Assembly (NCBI GenBank): GCA_900708905.1
Contig: CAADRB010000021.1
Span: forward strand, 2,243,898-2,307,897
Direction: 5' to 3'
Source: Hymenolepis diminuta
Taxonomy: Eukaryota > Platyhelminthes > Cestoda > Cyclophyllidea > Hymenolepididae
DNA: 64,000 nucleotides
Numbering within the stretch: the stretch's first letter is position 1; each line of letters starts with the position of its first letter. A program made the position numbers and the translations under genes. Under the pieces are notes generated by a model. It ran no database searches. It had not been told where the DNA came from and worked only from the letters and a program-made list of their open reading frames with translations. Positions 1 to 8,135 of this stretch are shown one piece after another.

Positions 1-2568
1 ATCTAATATATAAAATTTAAAAAATTCCTGTAAAACATCAAAAATACCATCTTTATTAATGTTTATATTTCTCTTTAACCTATAAATATGATCTATACAA
101 ATTATACACTAGCGAACTGTCTTGAAGTAGTACTTTAATTTATTCAACTAATTTATCAAAATTGAGCAATCAAAAACACGTTAAAAGTAATAATTATTTA
201 ACATGCACAAAACTTTCGGTATTTAAGGTAACTGAGTAAGAAATATAAAGTGGTTTTAATCACTTTATGAAGGCTACTTTAGAAGTCCGACCAAATTAGG
301 CTCAGAAATCCCCTTTCGAAAATACTGATCTTCTTAAAGGTTGACTGGATGTAAATGCCCCTCCCAAAGGATAAGACTATGGTTCTACTGTGCTCACAAT
401 TGATTAGACCCAGAAGAAAGCAGAGAGTAGATCTAAAGATCTCAAAAAGGTTTGTTTTTTAAGAAAGTACATACATATATTAGATCTGGATATGTTTTAA
501 ATGGTTTTTTGATGGTTGTAGTGGTATCACTGTCATAGGAATCCAATAATCTTTTTTAGATATTTTAATTTACAAAGATCATTTCAAATTTATGTCCAAG
601 TATTGAAATTGAAATAAAGCAGTAGTGAATGCTTTTGACCTATAAATTTTATCGAATTCTGCAGCGGATGAGCAGACTTATTACTCTCTATTTCATAAAA
701 TTTAGCCACTTCCGAAATATTCAATTATTTGCCTGTCAAAAATACTTATACTCAGTGTTGGGTTACACCCTTTATCAAGAATAAATTCGTGCTTTACTAA
801 AAAACCTCAAATTAATATTTTGCCAGTTTTTTGAATGTTGAGCAGGGGAGAGAGAGCACTAGACTGAAGATTGAGTACTTTTTAAAGCCAATCTTGTCAT
901 TGCTCTTTGCTTTGACGATATTTTAAATTTGATTAATCACATAGTTGTTTAAAGTGACTCAACTGCATTTTAGTTTTGAAAACTATTTATTTAGAAGCAT
1001 TCCAGTTAATTGTGGGTCGAAATGAAAAAATGCCAAATTTGTTCCCACTTTATTTATTCTTATTTTATTTACTTAATTATTCTATAACTTTTTTTATTGC
1101 AAACAAATTTATTTTATCTTTAATTTTTATTGCTTGAAATTTATTTATTGGTGAATATTTGGAGTCGAAAACTCATATTCTCGACATTTTAATTTCACTT
1201 TGGAATTCAAACGAACTTCCTTTAATTTAAAATCGAATTCCGAATATCGACTCCAAACATCTGTTCCGCTTCAGTGATGCTTTGATTTCACTAAAGATTA
1301 ATATCTTCCACATTTAAATAAACAGATAGGGAAAATTCCCAAGGACCAAATTCTCCTACCGTAACGTACGACAAGGAGATCTTTCTTAACGTGAATCTTC
1401 TTAGTCGCTTCAATACTATGAAAACATTTTTCGTCTTTGCTGCGTGGGAATTCTGAAAGATTTGTGAATCAGGTTATTAGCTAACTTTAAAAATAATTAA
1501 CATTCTTAAATTCCATGGAGAAAGTAGTGCTATTTTCAGAAAATATATATATTTTATTTAAGATGATCAAATTATGGTGTATCAAAAGTTACAAATTGAA
1601 TATGAAGCTGAACGAAATTATGATATTCGATTCCAAACAATCTGGTGGTTTTGGGATTTACTCAAGTTTGTTCATTGATTTAATCCAGTTTTTCTATCAA
1701 CTTTCTCGTTATATATTCCCAATGTATTAAGCTTTAGTCTAATACCCATCCGCATTTAAGCCTTCTGTATGGAGTCTGACGTCTTCTCTCTCCCCTAACA
1801 TAAAATTTGGTCACAACCGTAGCCTCCATTTTATTTCGAGGTATTGAAGTGTATAAAGACCGGAATAGATAAGCAAGCATTTCACTGAATCCTCCTGTTG
1901 TTGCCTACTCCTAATACCATTTCGGAGGCGACTTCGAAGCCATTTGATCGTATTAACATAAATTTTTTTGCATCACAATTCCATTTCATACACAACTTGC
2001 TAACTTCCCAGAAGAGAATTGCTTTTCTCTGATATCTTGACGCCTCGTTTTAACCTAGTTACCGCTTATATTTTTGGAAACGTTATTTCAATAAGCGCAA
2101 AATAACTTATTTATGTGATAGATTTCACTTTGGTTTAAAAAACGCTTTTGTAATCCTATTTCAGGTATCATTTTGTATATTAATGCTCGTGATAATTTAA
2201 CATAGCTCGTAAACGCATAAAATGATGAATTATCAGGAAATTAGCGAAGCAGTTGTTTCTTCCTCATTAAATATTATGAGAAAGTTATTAATTGTGATCA
2301 TAAATCAAATAGGTGGTTGAGAATTTGAATGCATATGTTATAAGGGTGCAAGTTGATCAAAAAATATATTTTTGTATATCGTTTAGCATTTAACAAAGTC
2401 GAATCCCACTTCACCAACTCAGAAACCCATCTCTAAGAGAATTTGTGCAAGTACAATGAATAGTAGTGTTCTTAATTGATCGCGAAGTTTCGCGAAAAAG
2501 AAGATAACGCTTTTATACTATCGACGGAATAGCAGTACCACATGCATAACAAAAGGCTGGGAATTTAG
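1..2568. other. AT-rich non-coding DNA, no gene supported
   Basis: No convincing exon, RNA gene or repeat was found here. The longest open frame (1515-1730, +) starts with an arbitrary ATG, is rich in Ile, Phe and Leu as expected from AT-rich DNA, and has no splice context. The stretch could hold introns or the 5' part of the CCDC146-like gene that follows, whose beginning is not seen. A short near-perfect palindrome sits at 2480-2495. Confidence 0.5.
2480..2495. repeat. 16-nt palindrome
   Basis: Arms TCGCGAA and TTCGCGA flank a two-base GT centre. It is notable because it contains CG dinucleotides in strongly AT-rich DNA. It may be chance or a protein-binding site; nothing adjacent decides. 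Confidence 0.5.
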
Positions 2569-2608
2569 GATCGAATGTCAAGATGTTTTAGATCCTACCA
2601 AGGACGAG
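2569..2608 (+). CDS. Possible upstream exon of the CCDC146-like gene
   Basis: A 40-nt stretch lies between an acceptor (GAATTTAG) and a donor (GAG|GTGATT). Read with one leading base it gives IECQDVLDPTKDE and ends in phase 0, the phase needed by the microexon at 3018. The frame stays open through the donor for about another 35 codons, so the exon could be longer. Assignment to the downstream gene rests only on phase, strand and acidic coiled-coil-like composition; it could be chance. Confidence 0.3.
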
Positions 2609-4181
2609 GTGATTGAACGGTCACATATAATATTATCTCTAATTCTAACATTCGGGGGACTTTTCAGAGGTCCATATTCAATTTTGAACGTTTCTGATGA
2701 TGAAACAGGCATCTAGACATATCCCTCTATTCGGGGTGAACCTGATTTTTCTGCACAGTCTTTTGATCTGTAACATAAAAAAATAATTGAATTGTTCACT
2801 TATCATTTTTGGCACTTCTCAATTATTTATTTCCTGTCTGCAACGATCTTGTTTGCGCTAAAAATCATGGTTAGGAGGATATTTGCGAGATTAAATTGAA
2901 TAAATAAATTTTAAACATAAATCAATAATTCGATTCTAATCTTTTAAAATAACACTGTTATGTCTTTGAAATCTCTCCTTCCATTATTATCAAAATTATG
3001 CAACATATAATTCACAGGAGCGAGAAAAATACTTATCGTTAGGCCTCGCTTCGGCCGAAGGCCATCTTAGGGGATTAAATATGGAGCTACAAATTTCAAG
3101 AAAGTATTTGAAACAAGTTCGGCAAATGGTCGATTTGCTACGTTGGCAGATTCCGAAGATGGTTCATATGGAAGACATTAAACGCGGACTGATTCAAGAG
3201 GTAAGAACCCGTTGATTGTAACAGTGGGTAGTGATGCCTGTACCCCCTGCATCGCTTCAAAGTAGTTATCTTGTATTTACCATATCCTAGCGAGAGCTGG
3301 CTCTTATCGCCTATTGTCGATAACCCCAGATAACGTTTCGGTTCTGCGAACTCTTTCAAACCCGAGATTATTAGGAATGAGACAAGATTGGTGACATGCG
3401 GGCATGGATGTGGGGTCCAACTAAACCGTTCTTTTTATCATAAATTAAATTGATTAAAATTCGACTGGTTGCACATGGAGATACTTTCAGCCTGATTTGT
3501 GGTGATAGTTAGCTATAAAATGGGAGTACCACAAACCCATAGATCATTTGCCCTATGCTTTGCTATGTCCTCTCAGCATATGGCAAGATTAGCAGCTAAT
3601 TCGTATTTGATTAATTATCAAACCTATTCAAATTATTTTAGGTGGTTGCCTTGTGCGACTACAATCTGACGAGTAATTTATTGCTTTACGTATCTTAACG
3701 TCGATATTGACAAGGTGAAGTTATAACAATATGCACGTCCGCGAGATCGTTATCCATTTGCGCTTACCAGGTGATGAGTGGTGAGCCGTAGAAGTTAATT
3801 CCAGTCGGTAAAAGGAGGGCTAGAATGTGAGTTTTTTGTAAGAGAGGCTTCAGAGTACCTTGTAGTGCTATTGGTGCTTTCCAGAATGGGCATGGAAAGT
3901 TATATGCTTGCTAGATAGGTTGCCACTCCACTTCATTTTTAGTTGGTTGGAATCAATGCTCGCAAAGCTCAACTTAGTGCCTGGTTTGAAGATCCAGACC
4001 GCGAAGGACGTCTGCGAATGTTAGGAGGTGTTGATCCAAGTCAGTCAGAGTTGTGGATCATCCTCGGTCAACTTGAAAGACGCCTAGCCGAAAAAGAAGA
4101 AGATCTGGTTGAAAAAAAACTGATTTACGAAGCGCTTGGTCGATTAGTGGATGCTCTTAAAGCGACAACAGATGCTAATAA
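2569..4181 (+). CDS. CCDC146: CCDC146-like coiled-coil protein, partial gene model
   Basis: CCDC146 (MBO2 in Chlamydomonas) is a long coiled-coil protein of centrioles, basal bodies and sperm flagella. Exons seen: 2569-2608 (tentative), 3018-3037, 3071-3200 and 3943-4181; introns 3038-3070 and 3201-3942 have GT-AG ends and phases agree throughout. The 3943-4181 exon is the diagnostic one: after a W-F-E-D-P segment and a GGVDPSQSEL turn comes the charged heptad run LERRLAEKEEDLVEKKLIYE, close to what I recall of the equivalent part of the vertebrate protein. Only this C-terminal-half segment is visible against roughly 950 residues in mammals; the start must lie upstream or out of the window. 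The 3' end is unclear: the frame either splices at GTAAGT (4182) in phase 2 or runs into TAA at 4184-4186. The family call is from memory, without a search. Confidence 0.55.
3018..3037 (+). CDS. 20-nt microexon of the CCDC146-like gene
   Basis: ATTCACAG precedes GAGCGAGAAAAATACTTATC and GTTAGG follows. It encodes EREKYL plus two bases of the next codon, completed to Ser by the first base of the exon at 3071. The spliced product reads EREKYLSGLNMELQISRKYL, a continuous charged helix. The following intron (3038-3070) is 33 nt, the smaller size class expected for tapeworm introns. Confidence 0.5.
3049..3060. repeat. Perfect 12-nt palindrome inside a 33-nt intron
   Basis: CTTCGGCCGAAG is a perfect palindrome and, with flanking GGCCT and AAGGCC, makes the intron at 3038-3070 much richer in G and C than its surroundings. 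In RNA it could fold on itself and bring the splice sites together. The effect is inference. Confidence 0.5.
3071..3200 (+). CDS. Exon of the CCDC146-like gene
   Basis: The exon lies between CCATCTTAG and CAAGAG|GTAAGA. One leading base completes a codon, then 43 codons follow and it ends in phase 0, joining in frame to the exon at 3943. The encoded segment is a basic, amphipathic helix with repeated Leu, Met and Val at heptad spacing (for example LKQVRQMVDLLRWQIPKM), consistent with a coiled coil. Confidence 0.6.
3281..3400 (+). repeat. Dispersed repeat, family 4, copy 1
   Basis: Lies in the intron between the exons at 3071 and 3943. It shares ordered blocks with 54578-54685: CATATCCT, then CTTATCGCCT, then an ACCCCGGATTATT-like block (here ACCCGAGATTATT), then TTGGTGACATG (CTGGTGACATG in the other copy). 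Blocks occur in the same order and similar spacing, so common origin is likely. Type of element unknown. Confidence 0.5.
3760..3850 (+). mobile_element. SINE 3' segment, fragment
   Basis: The segment GAGCCGTAGAAGTTAATTCC then AGTCGGTAAAAGGAGGG aligns with the tail of the SINE at 4780 (AAGCCGCACTGATTAAGTCT, GGCTGGTAAAGGAAGGG) with a few substitutions. The tRNA-like head is missing or too diverged to see. Confidence 0.5.
3943..4181 (+). CDS. CCDC146: Diagnostic CCDC146-like exon
   Basis: Flanked by a polypyrimidine-AG acceptor (CTTCATTTTTAG) and donor AATAA|GTAAGT. It encodes about 80 residues: an N-terminal NARKAQLSAWFEDP segment, a GVDP turn, then a long helix with alternating Glu/Lys and Leu at heptad positions (residues about 40-72 of the exon). 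Without splicing the frame stops at 4184 (TAA), and poly(A) signals AATAAA stand at 4414 and near 4488, so this could alternatively be the last coding exon of a shortened protein. Confidence 0.65.
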
Positions 4182-4212
4182 GTAAGTAATTAAGTACTAT
4201 TCATTTTATTAG

Positions 4213-4270
4213 ATGAAATTATGGAATACATCTCTAAACTGGGTCAGTATGTAACTAAAATGGAAAAGTA
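4213..4270 (+). pseudogene. Candidate next CCDC146 exon, out of phase by one base
   Basis: Thirty-one nucleotides after the donor at 4182 an acceptor (TTTTATTAG) is followed by a stretch that reads DEIMEYISKLGQYVTKMEK before TAG. This resembles the segment expected next in CCDC146. However, the upstream exon ends in phase 2 while this frame needs phase 1, so canonical splicing yields an immediate stop. Either the copy has a one-base lesion, the sequence has an error, or the likeness is chance. Confidence 0.3.
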
Positions 4271-4413
4271 GTTACCATTTTCCTCCCAGTGTGCTCCGAA
4301 ACTGGGTTTTAGAACTGTAATTTATTTAATCTCTAAACTTTTAATTGATTTTCCATATGAATTCTTTCACCACATTAATTTAATTATTTTTCCCAAATGT
4401 CGTATTATATTGG

Positions 4414-4419
4414 AATAAA
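4414..4419 (+). terminator. Poly(A) signal AATAAA
   Basis: AATAAA about 230 nt past the in-frame stop at 4184-4186; another stands near 4488. It would serve a transcript ending with the exon at 3943. AATAAA is common by chance in DNA this AT-rich. Confidence 0.25.
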
Positions 4420-4779
4420 ATCGAATTTTAGGAATCGGTAAGCCACATGATCATACATATGCAATTCCTTTCTTCCCAAATATCCATAAATAAATCAAGG
4501 TAAAAGAAAAGTGAAAGTAATTCAAAGAAGTGTTCATAATTTCCACTTCTAATGCTGATTGATCGAACCATTAAACATTCTTTGATTCATAACATTCTTT
4601 TGCAGTGGTTTATAATGTCACTTTTTAAAAATGAATAGGTGATAAATGGTTTTGTGTTAAAAATATCAGAGCATATTTTAATGAGTAAATTTAGCAACAT
4701 GGATGCTGACAGTTCGCTCCTTGTCCTCTGAAATACGCGTTAGCAAGCGTGCTGGATTGGGAAATGTATGCTGGAAGGA

Positions 4780-4945
4780 AGGATGACTCAGCGGTTAACG
4801 CGTTCTTCTGCGAAGTCAGGGATCAAGGGTTCTATACACATCGGTACACACCTACTGAGCGTATTGGCAAGCCGCACTGATTAAGTCTGGCTGGTAAAGG
4901 AAGGGGTAGAACTTGAGCTCCTTACCTGAAGTATTATCCCTTTGT
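4780..4945 (+). mobile_element. tRNA-derived SINE, copy A
   Basis: The head GGATGACTCAGCGGTTAACG resembles a pol III A box region and GGGATCAAGGGTTCTA a B box; the body continues through a CACTGATTAAGTCTGGCTGG block to an AG-rich tail. The same order of blocks recurs at 13644, 52308 and, inverted, at 60510, 57770 and 43990. This makes a short dispersed element the best explanation. No target-site duplication was resolved by eye. Confidence 0.65.
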
Positions 4946-5604
4946 CTTTGGCAAACTCCATTCGAACTATTAGTTATAGGGGGTTCATCCGAAATTGCGT
5001 TTCATGAATATTATGTTATTTTGTCTACTATGTTAATAATATTACATACGGATTCTAAGTAGGCTTAGGTGCCTTTGTTTTTTTATTATTAAGTCCTCCG
5101 ACATGCCATTGCGTCAGCAAAGTACATTTTTATTTTGCTCGTGACCTTTTTGTATTCCGTCTAGCAAATGAGCAAATCAACCTTTTTAAATTAAACTAGA
5201 CAGACGATGACTTTTCGCTACCTACTGGAATACCCGAATTTATTGAAAGAGGAAGAAAGTGACTTGAAATAAATTGAAATGCTGAATTCCCTCGAAATAT
5301 ATGATCCTAAAGACGTGGTTTGAAGATCAAATTTTAAGATTGTTGAATCAGTAGAACGAAAAGTAGTTCTAATGCGTGGGTGTCATTAAAATCGGTTCAT
5401 TAAGCAAAAGATCTGATAGTTTCTGTGTCATTTATAACTGTAAGTTGGAATTTTAGGACAGATTGTTTTCTCTCATTACTTATTTATTTACCTCTAGAAT
5501 CAGACACGGTGCTGCTTCAATCCATCTGAAGCTATAAACTTTTTAACCTGCTTGGTAACACTCTGATAAAATAAAATTTTTCATCCCTCCATTCTCTCCC
5601 ATAG

Positions 5605-5873
5605 AGAAGGACCAAGAAGTGTCGAACTAATTTGGGCAAGTGCCTTTTCCAAGCAGTATTAAAGGATATTATTTTTGTGACTTGAATTCCATGTCAGAGT
5701 TCCTATCTATACCGAGCGCAGTTTTCCCTCCCCTGTGCCCTAAACGGATCCACGGGATACCGATTACCGATTTCCACTCGCCTCTTACTCGCGTTGACTC
5801 AACTAATTTGCCTGATCTGGCATATATACTGCCATTTTGTGGGGACACTCTCTCTAGCAGTCTCAGCGCTACT
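5605..5873 (+). CDS. Tentative first two exons of the minimal-intron gene
   Basis: After a pyrimidine-rich acceptor (TTCTCTCCCATAG) the frame reads EGPRSVELIWA; a 58-nt intron (5640-5697) then leads to a Pro/Ser-rich segment with PITDFHSPLTRVDS and LPDLAYILPFCGD. A second frame across 5698-5930 is also open and very hydrophobic, but its Leu runs look like a shift of the Pro/Ser codons. The choice between them is not secure. Confidence 0.4.
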
Positions 5874-7606
5874 GTTTAAATCAATATTTTTGGCCTCCAT
5901 TCAATTAACCATTAGATCCTTAACTTCTTAAGGAGTTTATAACTTACATCTTAATTCAACAGAGTTAAGGTTCTAAATCGTGGGTATCTGTTTTACTTCA
6001 GCAATGGTGACCATTTTTTCTATTAATTTTCTTACAATGCAGTGAAGCACCCGATTTCTACCTTTCCTTCTTCTTTAAGATAACTGGAAAAATGAAAGAT
6101 TGAATTTATAAAAGTTCCACGTTAACAGCATTAAGCGTTATTTTTTATCAATGCCAATTTAAAGAAGAGAAAAATTATTTAGAGGATTTGTATAAACGTG
6201 AAAAATGACAAAATTTCAAAGACAGCGACCAACTGATGGCCTAAATCTCAAGAGATTAAAATTCAAAGCATTTTCTGCGAAATTTGAACCACATTTTGAC
6301 ACCTCTGCAATTAAGAGAGTGGAAAAGTTACTAATAACGTCTCTTCCATTTAATTAAACTGCCTAAAAGACTGCTACTCATGTTAATTTATGTGTTGAAT
6401 TATCGTCGCTCAAATGTGAATTTCGGTGACGGCCGAATAATCTTATTAAGTTCGAAATAAGTCTGAGTTAACTCCAAACGCTTTGTTCATTAATTATATT
6501 CGGGCCGCTTTTCTTTTTCTGAAAAAATGCAGACTAGTTCAGAGAATTAAGTTCACGTTGAAGTTCTACCCCCTCTCTACAATTTTTTCCAGTCTAAAAG
6601 TTTAGATACCAAGAGCAGTACACTCTGTGACCTTGAGTCAAATTTGTCGATGTCCCATTAGGTATTTAACCAACTATTTATCCCTTCGAGAGAAATTGCA
6701 CTTCACCATCCTATATTTATCGGTATTAGCCAGTATGACTGGATACTCCTACCCCTAAACGTGTCTGGAACCGATTTTCTTTTTTTAGTTGTAGCGAACT
6801 GCGCGTTTGAACACGACCACACCTACCCGTCTAGCATGAGAGATTACAGCAGACTAGTTGCTACATAGACCCGGGAGCCAGCTTTTACTCTAACACAGTT
6901 TACCGATGGACCTCCAGACATATTACATAAAAACCCGCATGCTAGTGAAATCCTAACACTCCTTCTAACTACATGTTAGGCCAGCCAAGACACTAGGGAA
7001 GCTTAGTTTGTTTCCGGCACCCATTCGGCATACTGAGCAATTCGGTCAACTCTCTCCATCTAAGTCAGTTTGGTAGCAAAAATCCCTCTGACGTCGATAG
7101 CTAACACCCTGTCGGATAATACGACATACGTTTATAAAAACCTCCAAAACACCAACTACTCACACAATTTAAGTATATCTTCCATTTAGAGATAGAATAT
7201 CCAGAAACGCCCTTAACGTTAGTCGAACGCAACATAAACTAGCTAACCTCCAAAAGAAATTGAAGACCGCTCACGCCGAACTGATTATCAGCAATAATGA
7301 GCACAAGAACCTCATGAATGAGGTTAAGGTAATTGCCGACTAGCTCAACACCAAATTCTTAGGAGCGTGATAAACAAATGGACTTGTTTATGATAAAGAT
7401 GCTGAGTAACGTTCCTCCAAATGAAAACATAGAAAAAATTTACAAGCTTGTTAAACGCGAAGAGCAACTTAAGAAAACCCAACGAGACAGATCGGTAACT
7501 CAGTTATAGAGTTGATATTTTTTAGAATCTCGGAAATGATACACCCACCAAAAAAAATACCAAGATGAGCAATACGGAGACAAATTTAATGAAGGAATTA
7601 CAGTGA
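5605..7606 (+). CDS. Unrecognised multi-exon gene with minimal introns, coiled-coil C-terminus
   Basis: Model exons: 5605-5639, 5698-5873, 6662-6722, 6789-6856, 6899-6974, 7007-7072, 7101-7172, 7243-7328, 7363-7494, 7526-7606. All joins keep phase and total 284 codons after one leading base. Introns from 6722 on are 66, 42, 32, 28, 70, 34 and 31 nt, all GT-AG. The N-terminal part is Pro/Ser-rich, the middle contains FTDGPPDILHKNP and HPFGILSNS, and the last about 110 residues are a charged coiled coil (for example NLQKKLKTAHAEL, YKLVKREEQLKKTQRD) ending at TGA 7604-7606. The stretch is less AT-rich than its flanks. No start codon is assigned; the first exon needs an upstream phase-2 donor. 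The 5873 donor (GTTTAA) is weak, so the first two exons are least sure. No family recognised. It could be the 3' half of the CCDC146-like gene, since phases allow it, but its sequence does not look like that family. Confidence 0.5.
6662..6856 (+). CDS. Two exons of the minimal-intron gene
   Basis: Exon 6662-6722 reads VFNQLFIPSREIALHHPIFI and ends in phase 1 at G|GTATTA. A 66-nt intron with a strong polypyrimidine tract (TTTTCTTTTTTTAG) precedes exon 6789-6856, which reads VANCAFEHDHTYPSSMRDYS and ends in phase 0. Without splicing both frames meet stops. Confidence 0.5.
7243..7606 (+). CDS. C-terminal coiled-coil exons of the minimal-intron gene
   Basis: Three exons joined by introns of 34 (7329-7362) and 31 nt (7495-7525), each with GT-AG ends and an upstream T-rich tract in the second. 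The encoded helix is rich in Lys, Glu, Asn and Leu, then turns to a polar Thr/Asn/Lys tail and stops at TGA. The second exon (7363-7494) is 44 codons long and fully open only in this frame, which is the strongest single sign that the gene is real. Confidence 0.6.
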
Positions 7607-7645
7607 AAATTGCCTTCCTCATCTATCAATTGGAGAGATTCCTAA

Positions 7646-7651
7646 AATAAA
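7646..7651 (+). terminator. Poly(A) signal AATAAA
   Basis: Forty bases after the TGA at 7604-7606, a spacing typical of a short flatworm 3' UTR. It supports reading 7526-7606 as the last coding exon. Confidence 0.5.
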
Positions 7652-7670
7652 TAAGTTTTAAATTTTGTTT

Positions 7671-7710
7671 CAGAATGTATCATTCAACAGGTCCTTCAGA
7701 CTGGGGCGAT
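7671..7710 (+). repeat. 40-nt direct repeat, unit 1
   Basis: The unit begins CAGAATGTATCATTCAACAG and ends CTTCAGACTGGGGCGAT. It matches units 2 and 3 with only a few differences over 40 nt while the sequence between units is not obviously alike. It lies just behind the poly(A) signal of the preceding gene. Confidence 0.85.
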
Positions 7711-7942
7711 ATTAGGTCATCCTTCCGATGTGCTTACTTATTTCAGGTAGTTGCCCATCGGTTGTGTTGGCTAAACCAAACTGAAATTTTAAAAAATAAT
7801 GCTTAATGAAATGATTAAACTGGGGTAATAATAGATCACAATTTGTATTGCCTTATCCGATTTAATCAGTTGGGCTTCCCAGAAATACATTGCGTAAGAT
7901 CGGTTAGGCTGTAATAATAAAATCAGTGTTAAACGAAGGAAT

Positions 7943-7982
7943 CAGAAAATATCATTCAACAGGTCTTTCAGACTGGGGCGAT
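7943..7982 (+). repeat. 40-nt direct repeat, unit 2
   Basis: Starts 272 nt after unit 1; begins CAGAAAATATCATTCAACAG and ends TTTCAGACTGGGGCGAT. It shares with unit 3 a preceding ATCAG context and a following run resembling ACAAATCATCATCG. Confidence 0.85.
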
Positions 7983-8095
7983 AACAAATCATCATCGTGG
8001 AGAAACGTACCCTAACATTCACCTAGTCCGAAGTCCCTTCTCATCTGTATGCAGCCAATACGGACTGAAACAAGAAAGTTGTTTTAGAAAAATAT

Positions 8096-8135
8096 CAGAA
8101 AATATCAATCAACACGTCTTTCAGACTGGGGCGAT
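8096..8135 (+). repeat. 40-nt direct repeat, unit 3
   Basis: Starts 153 nt after unit 2; begins CAGAAAATATCAATCAACAC and ends TTTCAGACTGGGGCGAT. The last 18 bases are identical to unit 2. Units 2 and 3 are more alike than either is to unit 1. Confidence 0.85.

Noticed and set aside
4780..4835. Functional tRNA gene
   Set aside because: A- and B-box-like words are present but no cloverleaf could be drawn and the sequence recurs as a SINE head.
5698..5930. Very hydrophobic frame that would encode membrane segments
   Set aside because: It is a one-base shift of a Pro/Ser-rich frame that joins its neighbours in phase; the hydrophobic run is best seen as an artefact.
6593..6661. Exon after a strong polypyrimidine acceptor (SKSLDTKSSTLCDLESNLSM)
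   Set aside because: It reaches TAG at 6659 and offers no phase-0 donor to join the exon at 6662; more likely intron sequence, or the last exon of an unseen transcript.
7671..8135. CRISPR-like array
   Set aside because: Only three units with spacers of unequal length (232 and 113 nt) in eukaryotic DNA; not a CRISPR array.
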